A model generated the notes under the pieces. That model saw only the letters and a program-made list of their open reading frames with translations. It was not told the origin of the DNA and ran no database searches. This document shows positions 37,369-46,837 of a stretch of 64,000 nt of DNA, piece after piece; position 1 is the first letter of the stretch, and each line of letters begins with the position of its first letter. The stretch lies in contig NZ_CP096660.1 of assembly GCF_023238205.1 (NCBI RefSeq), positions 124,001 to 188,000 of the forward strand, in the 5' to 3' direction. The translations under genes and the position numbers were made by a program. The stretch comes from Halorussus limi. GTDB taxonomy: Archaea > Halobacteriota > Halobacteria > Halobacteriales > Haladaptataceae.

Positions 37369-38519
37369 GACAACTCAAATCCACGACCCGACGAGAATCC
37401 GAGCCGGGTCGAAAACGACTCGCCTTCTTCCTCCCGAATCTGTACGGCGGAGGTGCCCAACAGGTCACGGTCACGCTGGCAAACGAACTCGCCAAGCGAG
37501 GCTATCAAGTTGACCTCCTCGTCGCTTACAACGAGGGTGAGCTATGGTCAGCGGTGGACGAGAACGTAGCCCGAATTGACCTCAACACGCCCCGTATACC
37601 AATTGTGGGGTCGGGTGCAGCAATGCCAAGGATACAGAGATATCTCTCGTCCAATCGCCCGACGGCATTGATTTCGGCCATGGCTTACGCCAACGTCTCC
37701 GCACTCATAGCGTCTGCTCTCACCCGTATGCCGAACCGGGTCGTCGTGACGGAACACACGACGGCAGGGATGCAGACGGGGAGAAAGGACCGGATCGTCA
37801 ACCGGGTCGCCACGCGATTATACCCTCTCGCGGACGCCGTGGTCGCAGTTTCCGAAGGTGTCGCTCGGGATCTCGCAGACAGTAGTCCGGTCAAACGCGA
37901 AGCCATCAAGTGCATTCCCAACCCCATTGTGAGCGAGAAGTTAATCAGACGGTCGTTCGAAGATCTCGACAATCGGTGGTTGAGCGCCGACGAAAAGACC
38001 GTCGTCCTCTCTGCTGGTCGCCTGGAACCCGAGAAAGACTACGAAACCCTCATCCGCGCATTCGAACGAATCAGCGACGAACACGACAACGCTCGACTCG
38101 TCGTTCTCGGCAATGGAAGCGAGAAGCGACAACTCGAATCCCTGACGCGCGAGCTCGGAGTGAATGACCGCGTAGCCTTCCCGGGATACGTCTCGAATCC
38201 CTATTCGTGGATGCGGAACGCTGACGCCTTCGCCCTCTCATCCCGGTTCGAGGGGCTTCCGACCGTACTCGTCGAGGCAATGGCCTGCGGTTGTCCGGTC
38301 GTCTCGACCGACTGCCCCCATGGACCGCGGGAGATACTTCGCGGTGGCGAGTACGGGCCGTTAGTCCCAGTCGGTGACGACGTTGCGCTGGCAGAAGCAC
38401 TGTGCTCCGTCCTCGAACGGCCGCAATATGACGACGTTCTTCGCGATCGGGCCAGTGACTTCTCTGTGGAGGCGGCCGTAGACGAGTACGCAAACCTCAT
38501 CGAGACCCTCGACGCGTAG
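37365..38519 (+). CDS. GT4 glycosyltransferase
   Basis: A 384-residue GT-B glycosyltransferase, family 4. N-terminal LAFFLPNLYGGGAQQVTVTL, acceptor side; the donor-binding C-terminal half has VVLSAGRLEPEKDYETLIRA, RNADAFALSSRFEGLPTVLV and EAMACGCPVVSTDCPHGPRE, the E-x7-E signature. It starts within the asnB stop (ATGA), so the two are coupled. It should add a sugar to a lipid-linked glycan on the cytosolic face. Confidence 0.9.
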
Positions 38520-38522
38520 ATT

Positions 38523-39692
38523 CTAGCTCTCCACCTCGTTCTCGGTGAGACATCGGTACAGATTCGAGATGGACTGGACCATTCGGTCGGTGGTGTACTT
38601 ATTCTGAGCGCGCCGTTGTGCGGCCGTTCCGAGCGACGAGGCCAGTTCTGGGTTATCTAGCAGTCGAATTCCGGCCCAAGCGATTTCTGATGGTTCCCCC
38701 GGCGAGACGTACACGCCGTGACGGTAGTTCTCTACGAGTTCCCGGTTTCCATCAACCGGAGTCGTGACGATGGGGAGTCCGCTTGCCATCGCTTCTATAA
38801 GTGCACCGGGAAGACCTTCGAAGTACGACGGGAAAACGAATACGTCGAACGTTGATAGTATTCTAGGGATGTCGTCACGAACACCCGCAAAGTGAACCGA
38901 GTCTTCGCAATTCAGTTCGCTCGCTCGGTGACGGAGCGCCTCACGCTCTGGGCCCTCACCGACTAGGACCAGTGCCGCCGCGGGATAGCGGTCGAGTATC
39001 GTGGGCATAGCGGCTACGAGGTCGTGATGGCCCTTCCGTTCGATAAGCCGACCGACCGTGCCGAATACCGGGGCGTCAGGGGCGATACCGAACTCCTCTC
39101 GGAAAAAGCCCTGGTCGGCCTCGCGGAACACGTCTATCTCGCGGCCGTTCTGAATCACCGTCACGTCCCCCGGGTTCGCACCGCGAGCGCGGGCAAGGCG
39201 GGCCCCAGCCTCCGAGTTCGAGATGATGGCATCAGAAAGACGAATAGTCGTCCGCTCGACAGTCTCGACAGACCATCGAGTTTCGTTCGGGACTGACCGA
39301 ACTCCGGTAATTACGACGGTTTCCGGTGAGACCAGTCCGGCGAATCTGGCCATTACGTTGTCGTAGAAGAGAAAAGACTGTACGAGATCTGGCTCCTCTC
39401 GCCGGACCGCTCGAAAAAATCGGACCGGCGCACGGACGTAGTCGAGCGAGTTTGAGGCCCCGGTAACGTAGTGGTTTCCCTCGTCGGGTGTGATGCCTTC
39501 GACGCCGAGCGTTCGCAGGGTCACTTCGTCGACAAGGTTGGCCGCTAGGGGGTTCTGGTCGAAAATCGTCCAGATAGTAACGTCGAATGTCTCGTGGTCA
39601 AGGTCGTTTGCGAGACGAACAAGCGTCTTCTCGGCACCCCCAACCGAGAGTGCGGTGATGAGGTACCAGAGCGTGTGTCTCGGCTTACTCAT
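38523..39692 (-). CDS. GT4 glycosyltransferase
   Basis: A 389-residue GT4 enzyme: LWYLITALSVGGAEKTLVRL, SNSEAGARLARARGANPGDV, FGTVGRLIERKGHHDLVAAM, FDVFVFPSYFEGLPGALIEA and MASGLPIVTTPVDGNRELVE. Start at ATG 39690-39692 (MSKPRHTL), overlapping the upstream gene's stop by 8 bp; the longer frame to 39776 lies within that gene. Third gene of the minus-strand run 42122 to 38523, and convergent with the plus-strand GT4 ending at 38519. Confidence 0.9.
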   Translation of the reverse strand: MSKPRHTLWYLITALSVGGAEKTLVRLANDLDHETFDVTIWTIFDQNPLAANLVDEVTLRTLGVEGITPDEGNHYVTGASNSLDYVRAPVRFFRAVRREEPDLVQSFLFYDNVMARFAGLVSPETVVITGVRSVPNETRWSVETVERTTIRLSDAIISNSEAGARLARARGANPGDVTVIQNGREIDVFREADQGFFREEFGIAPDAPVFGTVGRLIERKGHHDLVAAMPTILDRYPAAALVLVGEGPEREALRHRASELNCEDSVHFAGVRDDIPRILSTFDVFVFPSYFEGLPGALIEAMASGLPIVTTPVDGNRELVENYRHGVYVSPGEPSEIAWAGIRLLDNPELASSLGTAAQRRAQNKYTTDRMVQSISNLYRCLTENEVES

Positions 39693-40818
39693 GAACCTCC
39701 TCCAGCACATTATAGTACTCTTCAGTTGTCCTCGCAACGGTCTGCTCCCACGAGTATTTGGCCCGAACGAGTTCACGGCCGCGGGTAGCCATCGAACGCC
39801 GCGTTTTGTCGTCGGCCAACAGCCGAACTATCTCATTAGCGAGTGTCTCAATATTGTCCGGGGATACTGTCCTGCCGACACCGTCGAGTGCCGCTTTGAG
39901 TTGCGGCAGGTCAGAAGTAATCGGCGGCGTCTCACACGCCATCGCCTCCAGCACGGTCCTAGGGAATCCTTCGGTCTCGCTCGGAAGTACGAAAACAGCG
40001 CTCTCGTCGTACATCTCGGGGAGTTGCCGATTCTTCACACGCCCGGCGAACTTGACTGTCTCCGAGATTCCGAGGTCCACTATTTGTTCTTTTAATTCGG
40101 GTGCGAACGGACCATCTCCGACGATTTTGAGACGAGCCTCGGGATACTCTCGGTGTACTCGGGCGAACGCATCTACTAATTTATCCACACCTTTGGTCCG
40201 GTTCAAGCGGCCCACGTACAGAACTTGCGGTCGTTCCTCGACGTTGGAGTCCGGCTGGAAGTGTGAGCAGTCCACGCCATTCGGAATGACGCTAATTGAA
40301 CTGCTGATGCCCCGCCCATTTAGTCGGTCGCGGTCGGTTTCGCTGTAGCAAAGGACGCGCTCCGCGGAGTTGAACGTAAACCGGGCAACGGTCGACAGGA
40401 ACAACTCCTGAATCCAGTGGGGTGCCGACTGGGAGTAGAGTCCGTGGTTCGTCACCATCAGCGGTGTGTCTATTTCACGTGTCAGTGCTGCAGTGAGGTT
40501 TGTGCTGAAGTAGAGATGCGAATGAGCGTGAATAATGTCGTAGTCGTCTGCAACCCGGCGGAGCGACTTGAAGAGGCCCGGCGTTATCGTATTTCCGAAT
40601 GGGCGACAAACCTCCTTGAAGCGACGAAGGTCGTATCCGTCGCGGTGGTCATGGCGTGGTGCGTCGTCGTCACCGTAGTCGGATGTGAACAGGGTTACGT
40701 CGTGGCCCATCTCTGCCTGTCGCTTCGAAAGAAGGTGGACGTGGATGGCTCCACCGCCCACACGTTCAGGGTACACGTCACCTGCGACGCGGAGGATTCG
40801 GAGAGTATTTCGATTCAT
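39685..40818 (-). CDS. GT4 glycosyltransferase
   Basis: A 377-residue GT4 enzyme with PERVGGGAIHVHLLSKRQAE, IIHAHSHLYFSTNLTAAL, VIPNGVDCSHFQPDSN, VLYVGRLNRTKGVDKLVDAF and FVLPSETEGFPRTVLEAMAC. It resembles capsular/N-glycan transferases adding hexoses or uronic acids. It overlaps the GT2 gene upstream by 4 bp and the GT4 gene downstream by 8 bp. Confidence 0.9.
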   Translation of the reverse strand: MNRNTLRILRVAGDVYPERVGGGAIHVHLLSKRQAEMGHDVTLFTSDYGDDDAPRHDHRDGYDLRRFKEVCRPFGNTITPGLFKSLRRVADDYDIIHAHSHLYFSTNLTAALTREIDTPLMVTNHGLYSQSAPHWIQELFLSTVARFTFNSAERVLCYSETDRDRLNGRGISSSISVIPNGVDCSHFQPDSNVEERPQVLYVGRLNRTKGVDKLVDAFARVHREYPEARLKIVGDGPFAPELKEQIVDLGISETVKFAGRVKNRQLPEMYDESAVFVLPSETEGFPRTVLEAMACETPPITSDLPQLKAALDGVGRTVSPDNIETLANEIVRLLADDKTRRSMATRGRELVRAKYSWEQTVARTTEEYYNVLEEVHE

Positions 40819-42122
40819 GACTGCGTGTGAATGGCATGGAGTATGATGCTAGTGATGGAGCTGAGGATGCCCAAAAGGAGGCACAGCGTCGAAATAATCG
40901 AGACTCCTAGCGGAAATCTCCCGGATTTGATAAAGTTGATGACCGTCAGATAGCCAAATCCGAGACCGAACAACGTCAGTATTAGGCCCGGCACTCCGAA
41001 AAGTAGGATTGGGTGTTCCTGTTCTACGGTCCGGAGGATGTTGCTCACGAGGATTAATCCGTGAGAAACCGGATTCTGACTACTTGTATTATCGACACTG
41101 TATCGTATCGTTGTCCCGATTTCTTGGATGTCGTACCCTAAATTGTTGGCGTGGTAAAGGATGTCTGTACTTGCGTTCATACCGTCCCCGATGTCGGTGG
41201 ATTCTGCCAGTGTTTGGAGAACTGAAGAGTTGTAAGCGCGGAATCCACTTTGGGTGTCTCGAATCCAAGCCTTTTGATTGAATCCGAGACTGAGGTTCGT
41301 GAGAAAATTCACAATCCATAGTCCGAATATCCGATAGCGAGGAATACCCCTCGCATTTCCGGTCTGATACCGACTTCCGATAACGATATCGGCCTTGTCG
41401 TTCTCAATTACTTCAAGCATTTTTGAAATATCTTTAGCGTCGTGTTGCCCGTCCCCATCAAGGGTAATGAGCACCTTCGGGTCAAACCGGCGGGCGACGC
41501 GGAAAGCCGTCTGAATCGCCGCACCATAACCTCGGTTCTCGTCATGCGAAATTGTATTGGCGCCTGCCTTTTCGGCCATTTGTACGGTATTGTCGTCGCT
41601 TCCATCGTCAATCACGATGACGTTGTCCGTGTATTGGTTAGCCTGATGTACCACCTCTCGGATGGACTCCTCTTCATTGTATGCAGGAATAGCCACAAGA
41701 CAGTGACACGAGTATGGCTGTATTGCCGTAGGCAGCGAAATTGATTCTGATCCGTATCTTTCATTCAGTTTAAAATTCTCCTCGGTCTGTTCGTAATCTA
41801 TATATTCAGTTATACATTTATGGAATATAATACCCGGATGGCCCTGTTCGCGAGCGACCTTCGCAAGGATTTCCCGCGTACTATGGTCAGTAGCATCATG
41901 AGTGGATGGTGACACAAGTTCAACATTTCCTAGTGAGCGGAAACCTTCTAAAGATAGAGTATCCTTCTGGCCGGTCCAAATGAACACTTTAACTCCACGG
42001 TCATATGCTCGGAGTACGACCCGGGCCAATGCGTCCACGTTTTTCGTAATTGGGATACCGATAGCCAGTCGTCGCCGATATTTCGCTTGAGATTCCCATT
42101 TACTGTTCTCAGTAGTGGTCAT
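40815..42122 (-). CDS. GT2 glycosyltransferase with extra N-terminal domain and two TM segments
   Basis: A 435-residue protein. Residues 140-300 are a GT2 domain of the dolichyl-phosphate sugar synthase kind: CLVAIPAYNEEESIREVVHQ, VIVIDDGSDDNTVQMAEKAG, ISHDENRGYGAAIQTAF, LITLDGDGQHDAKDISKML (DxD-like) and WIRDTQSGFRAYNSSVL. The C-terminus has two hydrophobic helices (about 362-385, 395-420). The first ~125 residues form an additional domain (AIGIPITKNVDALARVVLRA, VFIWTGQKDTLSLEGF, then GHPGIIFHKC) not usual for the family; it looks like a Rossmann-type sensor or nucleotidyl fold. First gene of a three-gene operon. Confidence 0.85.
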   Translation of the reverse strand: MTTTENSKWESQAKYRRRLAIGIPITKNVDALARVVLRAYDRGVKVFIWTGQKDTLSLEGFRSLGNVELVSPSTHDATDHSTREILAKVAREQGHPGIIFHKCITEYIDYEQTEENFKLNERYGSESISLPTAIQPYSCHCLVAIPAYNEEESIREVVHQANQYTDNVIVIDDGSDDNTVQMAEKAGANTISHDENRGYGAAIQTAFRVARRFDPKVLITLDGDGQHDAKDISKMLEVIENDKADIVIGSRYQTGNARGIPRYRIFGLWIVNFLTNLSLGFNQKAWIRDTQSGFRAYNSSVLQTLAESTDIGDGMNASTDILYHANNLGYDIQEIGTTIRYSVDNTSSQNPVSHGLILVSNILRTVEQEHPILLFGVPGLILTLFGLGFGYLTVINFIKSGRFPLGVSIISTLCLLLGILSSITSIILHAIHTQS

Positions 42123-42641
42123 TTCATCCCCACCTCCATATTGCTATGGCTTTCTCAACAATACAAAATATATATCCGTACGTTTGTTTAGCCCCACAAA
42201 CGGTACTTATCCTCAGGAAACGTGGGATTTCCTGAGTCGAAATCCAATGTCGGAAGAGGGCGATTTCTCTCCAAGTGTAAATATAATAATTTTTCTATAA
42301 TAAATTAATAGTGGAGAAGGAAATGTGAAGTTTCGCGTGATCGATCACGTTGGTAGTCGTACTTCAGCTTACTCGGTCAATAAGCGCCCGTTATCCACTT
42401 TCCCCAATGTAGTCTTTTGAGTTTGAAACTATTGACAAGGGAAGTACCTCCGGCTGTTCAAACGTGCGTGCTTATCGTAAAGCGGGTGACCGATGCGGAA
42501 AGATACTTAGCGGATTAGATATCCTTATAAGAAAGGTTAGAAACATTGAAGTGGAGTGATGGAGAATCCTGGATTGGCTGTAGAATATATGGAGATCAAA
42601 ATCCATCCCTATGACCCAATAATAGATACGGAGTAAGAACA
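42123..42641. other. intergenic, divergent promoters
   Basis: AT-rich 520-bp spacer between divergent genes. A TATA-like TTATAAGAAAGG lies about 110 bp before the beta-helix gene start. No gene seen. Confidence 0.4.
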
Positions 42642-43637
42642 ATGACGAATAACCACAACTACAACACCCCCTCCAAGGGGACTACCAACTGGCACACCCC
42701 ACTGAACGAGAACTTCGAGCGTATCGACACCGACATCGAAATTCGGGATGCGGAGTCAAACCTCGATAGCTACAAACCCAAACAGGGCGCCAAGTTTCTG
42801 GCCACCGACACAGAGAACGAGTTCATCGGCGACGGAACCTCGTGGTATCAACTGGGTTCGTCCGGGCAGAATCCAACGTTTCAGAGCGTGAGCGCGGCAA
42901 ACGCTGAAATCGGTTCGGCCGCTGGAGAGACTGGCTGGGAGAGCCGACCCTTCATCACCAACGGTCCGAAGAGTATCAATGTCCCCGACGACTACGAAAC
43001 GATTCAAGGAGCACTCAACAGTGTCCCGCTATTTCTACGGCATAAATACAATATCAATATCAACGCCAACAAGGGGCCGTACGATGAGAACATACAGGTT
43101 CCGTCCGTATTCTCCATTGACCACGTCGGAGACCGAGGACTGCAGGCTGGATTGATGATTAACGGGATTAATGGCAAGCCAGAGGTTAACAGTATCTTCG
43201 TCACGAATATTGTCGGTTCTGCAGTCGCATTGTCGAACCTCCGACCGACGAGCACGACCGGCGTCGTCGACCCGACTAACACTGCCGCAGTACAAGTCCA
43301 CTCCACGAGCGGTGTTGTGTACATGAGCGAGATTGACTTCACTGCCTTCTCAGACCTCTATCAGGCGATACTTCTCTACAAGTCCGCACAGATGGAACTT
43401 GTAGATTGTGACTTCGGCTCTGGTAACGTGGCGAACGGAGTCCGTCTGAAGCAAGGCCACACCAGCCTTTATGTCCGTGGTGGTAACACTGGTGATTTAA
43501 GAGGTCACAAGTACAAGGTTAACGGTGGCAGAGTCTTCGAGAACAAAGCGCAGACTTCGTCGTGGTCGGCGTCTGAAGGCGTTGCCGACATCGAAAGTGG
43601 ATTAGTCATAGACGACCAAGGTGAGATCTACACATAA
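42642..43637 (+). CDS. beta-helix (pectin-lyase-like) protein with tail-fibre-like N-terminus
   Basis: A 331-residue protein. The N-terminus NTPSKGTTNWHTPLNENFER followed by GTSWYQLGSS resembles modules in phage tail and haloarchaeal surface proteins. Then INVPDDYETIQGALNSVPLF, the start of a right-handed beta-helix (as in pectate-lyase-like proteins), with repeated strands through about residue 310 (VALSNLRPTSTTG, VYMSEIDFTAFSD, MELVDCDFGSGN). There is no signal peptide or Tat motif. It may be a glycan-binding or glycan-degrading spike; no catalytic residues can be named. Confidence 0.65.
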   Translation: MTNNHNYNTPSKGTTNWHTPLNENFERIDTDIEIRDAESNLDSYKPKQGAKFLATDTENEFIGDGTSWYQLGSSGQNPTFQSVSAANAEIGSAAGETGWESRPFITNGPKSINVPDDYETIQGALNSVPLFLRHKYNININANKGPYDENIQVPSVFSIDHVGDRGLQAGLMINGINGKPEVNSIFVTNIVGSAVALSNLRPTSTTGVVDPTNTAAVQVHSTSGVVYMSEIDFTAFSDLYQAILLYKSAQMELVDCDFGSGNVANGVRLKQGHTSLYVRGGNTGDLRGHKYKVNGGRVFENKAQTSSWSASEGVADIESGLVIDDQGEIYT

Positions 43638-43901
43638 GCTTATTTGTGATTTACGGGTAATAGACGAAACGAAATACTCGTTTCTTTTTATGGATATTTA
43701 ACCGTGATTAAAGCGGGAGTATTATTGTGAGGCGTAGAGTATGAGTGACGGGCGCACGGATATTAGATGGTCGCGGATTCGTTTCCCACATCACCCGAAA
43801 GCCGGCACCAGTAGCTCTCAGCCAATGTTCAGTAGCGATGGCTTCAACATCCCTAATCGCTAATTCATATCCTGCACAAAACTTGGTCACTACTCAAAAC
43901 G

Positions 43902-45344
43902 ATGGCTGACGTAGACTCCCTCTCTATCGGTCGGCAGGCCTTCGGCGCTACGATAGCGAAGGCGACACTCCATATCGGAAGCCTCATCGGGAGTATCATT
44001 TTCGCACGTATCCTCGGAGCGAAAACCTTCGGCGGTATGGCACTGCTGTTCGTTCTCCTTCAGTTTGCGAATCAGCCGATGAAAGGTGGTGCAGTGGCTG
44101 GGAAGAAGCGCCTCTCCGAGGAAACAGAACGAACTGGCGAATTGATAGCGATACAACTCCTTTTCAACCTGATTTGGATTCTCGGTCTTAGTGTCGTTCT
44201 TTTCGCCTTTGAGGACGTAATCAAACAATACACCGGTCTCCAACACACCGTCGCGTTCATCCTGCTCTTGTTGATAACGGAGGCGAACTTTGAGACGCTA
44301 CTCCCTCTGATTCAAGCACGAGGGGGAATAAATGTGTCTCACTGGCTCGAAACCCTGCGGTCGTACATCCGTCTGCCCATCCAGATTGGTTTAATCGTGA
44401 TGGGGTTTGGGGTAGCGGGAATAGTGTACGGTATTGTTATCGCGTCCGCCTTGATGATTCCTATCGGCCTGTACATTCTCTACAGGTTACCGAAAGCGCC
44501 GACCACCGACCTTATTAAGCGGTATTGGAAGTACGCTCGTTACAGCATCCCCCAGCGGTGGATTGGCTCGCTGGCGGGGCGAACCGACATCTTCCTCCTC
44601 GGAGTTCTATTGACGCCAACTGTGGTTGGGTACTACGAGGTGGCTTGGAAGATTACCCTTCCCGGAATGTACCTTGCTCGGACCATCGGCGAAGGACTTA
44701 TGACCAAGATTTCTGCGCGCTCGGCCAAAGGCCTGAACATCTCGGAGGATATCACGAATTCGGTATCGTACGTTGGCATCCTATCAATTCCGATTCTGTT
44801 CGGCGTGCTGGCGCTGGATACCGAACTCGTAATTACGGTTTTCGGTCCAGAGTATATCGGAGCGACACCACTCCTCGTCGGCCTCGCCGCCCATCGCGTC
44901 CTACGGTCCTTGACCAGTCCGCTGATTCAAATCATACAAGGACTGGACCGTCCAGACCAAACGATGAAAATAATAGTTGCCGTTCTCATCGTGAACACTA
45001 TTACCGGGATTTGGCTCATTTCGTGGCTTGGAGCCATTGGAGCCGTTCTGTCCACGATTGTGGCCGAACTCGTCCGGTACGCATGGTCGGTCCGGTTTCT
45101 GCAGCAAAAAGTAAGTCAGTTCCGGATCGTCTCAAGACCGTTTGCTGAACAGACGGTTGCCGCAGTGCTGATGTACATCATGATTTCTGTCCTGAAGTGG
45201 GTTCTTAAGCCGGAGTCATGGGAAGTAGTGGGAGGACTCGTCGCGATCGGGGTAATTACTTACACTGTTGTATTAGTCTTGTTCGGTCGAAACCATCGAG
45301 TCATCGTTCAGAATCTCCTCAAAAATTACAGAATCTCCTGGTGA
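43902..45344 (+). CDS. Wzx-type polysaccharide/lipid-glycan flippase
   Basis: A 480-residue polytopic MATE/MOP-superfamily protein with about 12-14 hydrophobic segments, beginning ATIAKATLHIGSLIGSIIFA RILGAKTFG, the conserved start of RfbX/Wzx proteins. It would turn lipid-linked glycan from the cytosolic to the outer face of the membrane. Internal polar conserved motifs RYSIPQRWIGSLAGRTDIFL and VGYYEVAWKITLPGMYL fit. ATG at 43902. It is likely the export step of this locus. Confidence 0.9.
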   Translation: MADVDSLSIGRQAFGATIAKATLHIGSLIGSIIFARILGAKTFGGMALLFVLLQFANQPMKGGAVAGKKRLSEETERTGELIAIQLLFNLIWILGLSVVLFAFEDVIKQYTGLQHTVAFILLLLITEANFETLLPLIQARGGINVSHWLETLRSYIRLPIQIGLIVMGFGVAGIVYGIVIASALMIPIGLYILYRLPKAPTTDLIKRYWKYARYSIPQRWIGSLAGRTDIFLLGVLLTPTVVGYYEVAWKITLPGMYLARTIGEGLMTKISARSAKGLNISEDITNSVSYVGILSIPILFGVLALDTELVITVFGPEYIGATPLLVGLAAHRVLRSLTSPLIQIIQGLDRPDQTMKIIVAVLIVNTITGIWLISWLGAIGAVLSTIVAELVRYAWSVRFLQQKVSQFRIVSRPFAEQTVAAVLMYIMISVLKWVLKPESWEVVGGLVAIGVITYTVVLVLFGRNHRVIVQNLLKNYRISW

Positions 45345-45385
45345 GCCGATTTCATATATTTCTACACCTTGACCACGGTGGCAAT

Positions 45386-46576
45386 TTACATATAGCCCAT
45401 GTCACGGAGTCGAGAGACTGTTCCCTCATCCAACTTCCTTGTGTCGAAATCGGTGTCCTCCGCGAGAATCCGATCGATTTTCGAGCGCGCTGTTTCAGCA
45501 GAAAAGTTCGGCGAGTCGTAGATTCGATGTCCAGGCATAAATCGGGAGAGTAAATCCAACCTATCATCGTGGCGGAGTATTTGACGCCCCTCGGGTGTCA
45601 TTGACAGCAGTCCCAAAAACAGGACTCCTACTCTAGGGTGTGAACCTTCAACGAAAACATGTCCGCCGTCCTTATCCCAAAGACTCAGACTTTTACGGCC
45701 TGTGAAGAATCCGGCGGCCCGTTTGACTACATCAGGGAGATAGCGGTACGTAACGTGTTCAAAATAATTAAACCCCATTGTCCGTCCTTTGCCAAACGGA
45801 GTGCCGTGAGTTCGGCCGATATCGAACTCGTCGTCAGTTACAGTCTGAATGCTTGGAAGAACGTCTACGTGGTGGAGAAGTTCAGTTCCCCGCGAAACGG
45901 GAAGGTCGGGATGTATGAACGTCGTCGGAACGTATACTACTTCAGGGGTGGCCAGATGTGTATGTCCGAAGTATCCGTATTCTCCGAGTAACTCTCCGTG
46001 GTCGCTTGTGAATATTATCAACGTGTCGTCCAGCAGGTTTCGTTCTTCAAGGATGTCGATGTTCCGTTGGAATTCAGCAAGTGACTGCTGGACGGCGTTC
46101 TGATAATCCTCGCGTCCCTTTTTAGGATCGTCTGTAATGTTATAGAGGTACTCCTGAGCAGTTTCGGTCTTGTACTCGTATACGTTCATATCGAACCCAT
46201 CGTAGGGGGCGTGACCACCCGGTCTTCGAACAACGTGAATAAAGGGAGGTTCTACCTCGTTGATGGTCGAACGTGGAACGCCTCCAAAAATGGATCCAAT
46301 AGTGTCGTTCATGCCACCAACAGCTGCGAGAGAGACATGGAAGTTTCGGGCGTCGAATATTGACTCTATCCCATGAGGTGAAGAGTGATTGAAACTGATA
46401 ATGCCGTTCGACGGCGGATACAATCCTGTAAGGAGACTTCCAAACGATGTCGGTGTGTGCGTCGAAGCTGAAATAGTTTTGTACGTTGGGCCGAGCGTAG
46501 CGAGTTCCTCACTCACAGCGTCGTATCGCACTGCATCAGCCACATATATCAGTACATTTCGCACACGGATATCCAT
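45386..46576 (-). CDS. sulfatase-fold hydrolase/transferase, Thr nucleophile
   Basis: A 396-residue alkaline-phosphatase-superfamily protein: NVLIYVADAVRYDAVSEELA, nucleophile loop STHTPTSFGSLLTGLYPPSNG, and IIFTSDHGELLGEYGYFGHT. As in the other sulfatase-like gene here, the formylglycine Cys is replaced by Thr (T-P-T-S). It ends with ARSKIDRILAEDTDFDTRKL and RLRDMGYM, echoing the C-terminus RLEELGYT of the first one; this C-terminal motif is shared by haloarchaeal members. Convergent with the flippase gene. Confidence 0.85.
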   Translation of the reverse strand: MDIRVRNVLIYVADAVRYDAVSEELATLGPTYKTISASTHTPTSFGSLLTGLYPPSNGIISFNHSSPHGIESIFDARNFHVSLAAVGGMNDTIGSIFGGVPRSTINEVEPPFIHVVRRPGGHAPYDGFDMNVYEYKTETAQEYLYNITDDPKKGREDYQNAVQQSLAEFQRNIDILEERNLLDDTLIIFTSDHGELLGEYGYFGHTHLATPEVVYVPTTFIHPDLPVSRGTELLHHVDVLPSIQTVTDDEFDIGRTHGTPFGKGRTMGFNYFEHVTYRYLPDVVKRAAGFFTGRKSLSLWDKDGGHVFVEGSHPRVGVLFLGLLSMTPEGRQILRHDDRLDLLSRFMPGHRIYDSPNFSAETARSKIDRILAEDTDFDTRKLDEGTVSRLRDMGYM

Positions 46577-46837
46577 ACCTACCACATCTATCTACTTTTG
46601 CATCAATATTTGGGCTAAGATGGCTTGTAGAAGGCAACGAAGACTGGTCATGGAGGAATCATACACCCGTTATTTCATATATTTTATAATATTGAAATTA
46701 TCCCCGGTAAAGTGTAAATATAGAGTAACTATAAGTGTGACTGTGAAGTCTTTCGGATATGTTAGCCGGAAGTTGGTACTCCGACGGCGACTCGGTGTAC
46801 GAGAAGGAATCCCAACAATGCCCGTGAATTACAGAAG

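Noticed and set aside
43708-43890. 60-residue reverse ORF before the flippase
   Set aside because: Lies in a spacer, has no recognised domain and its composition is not clearly coding.
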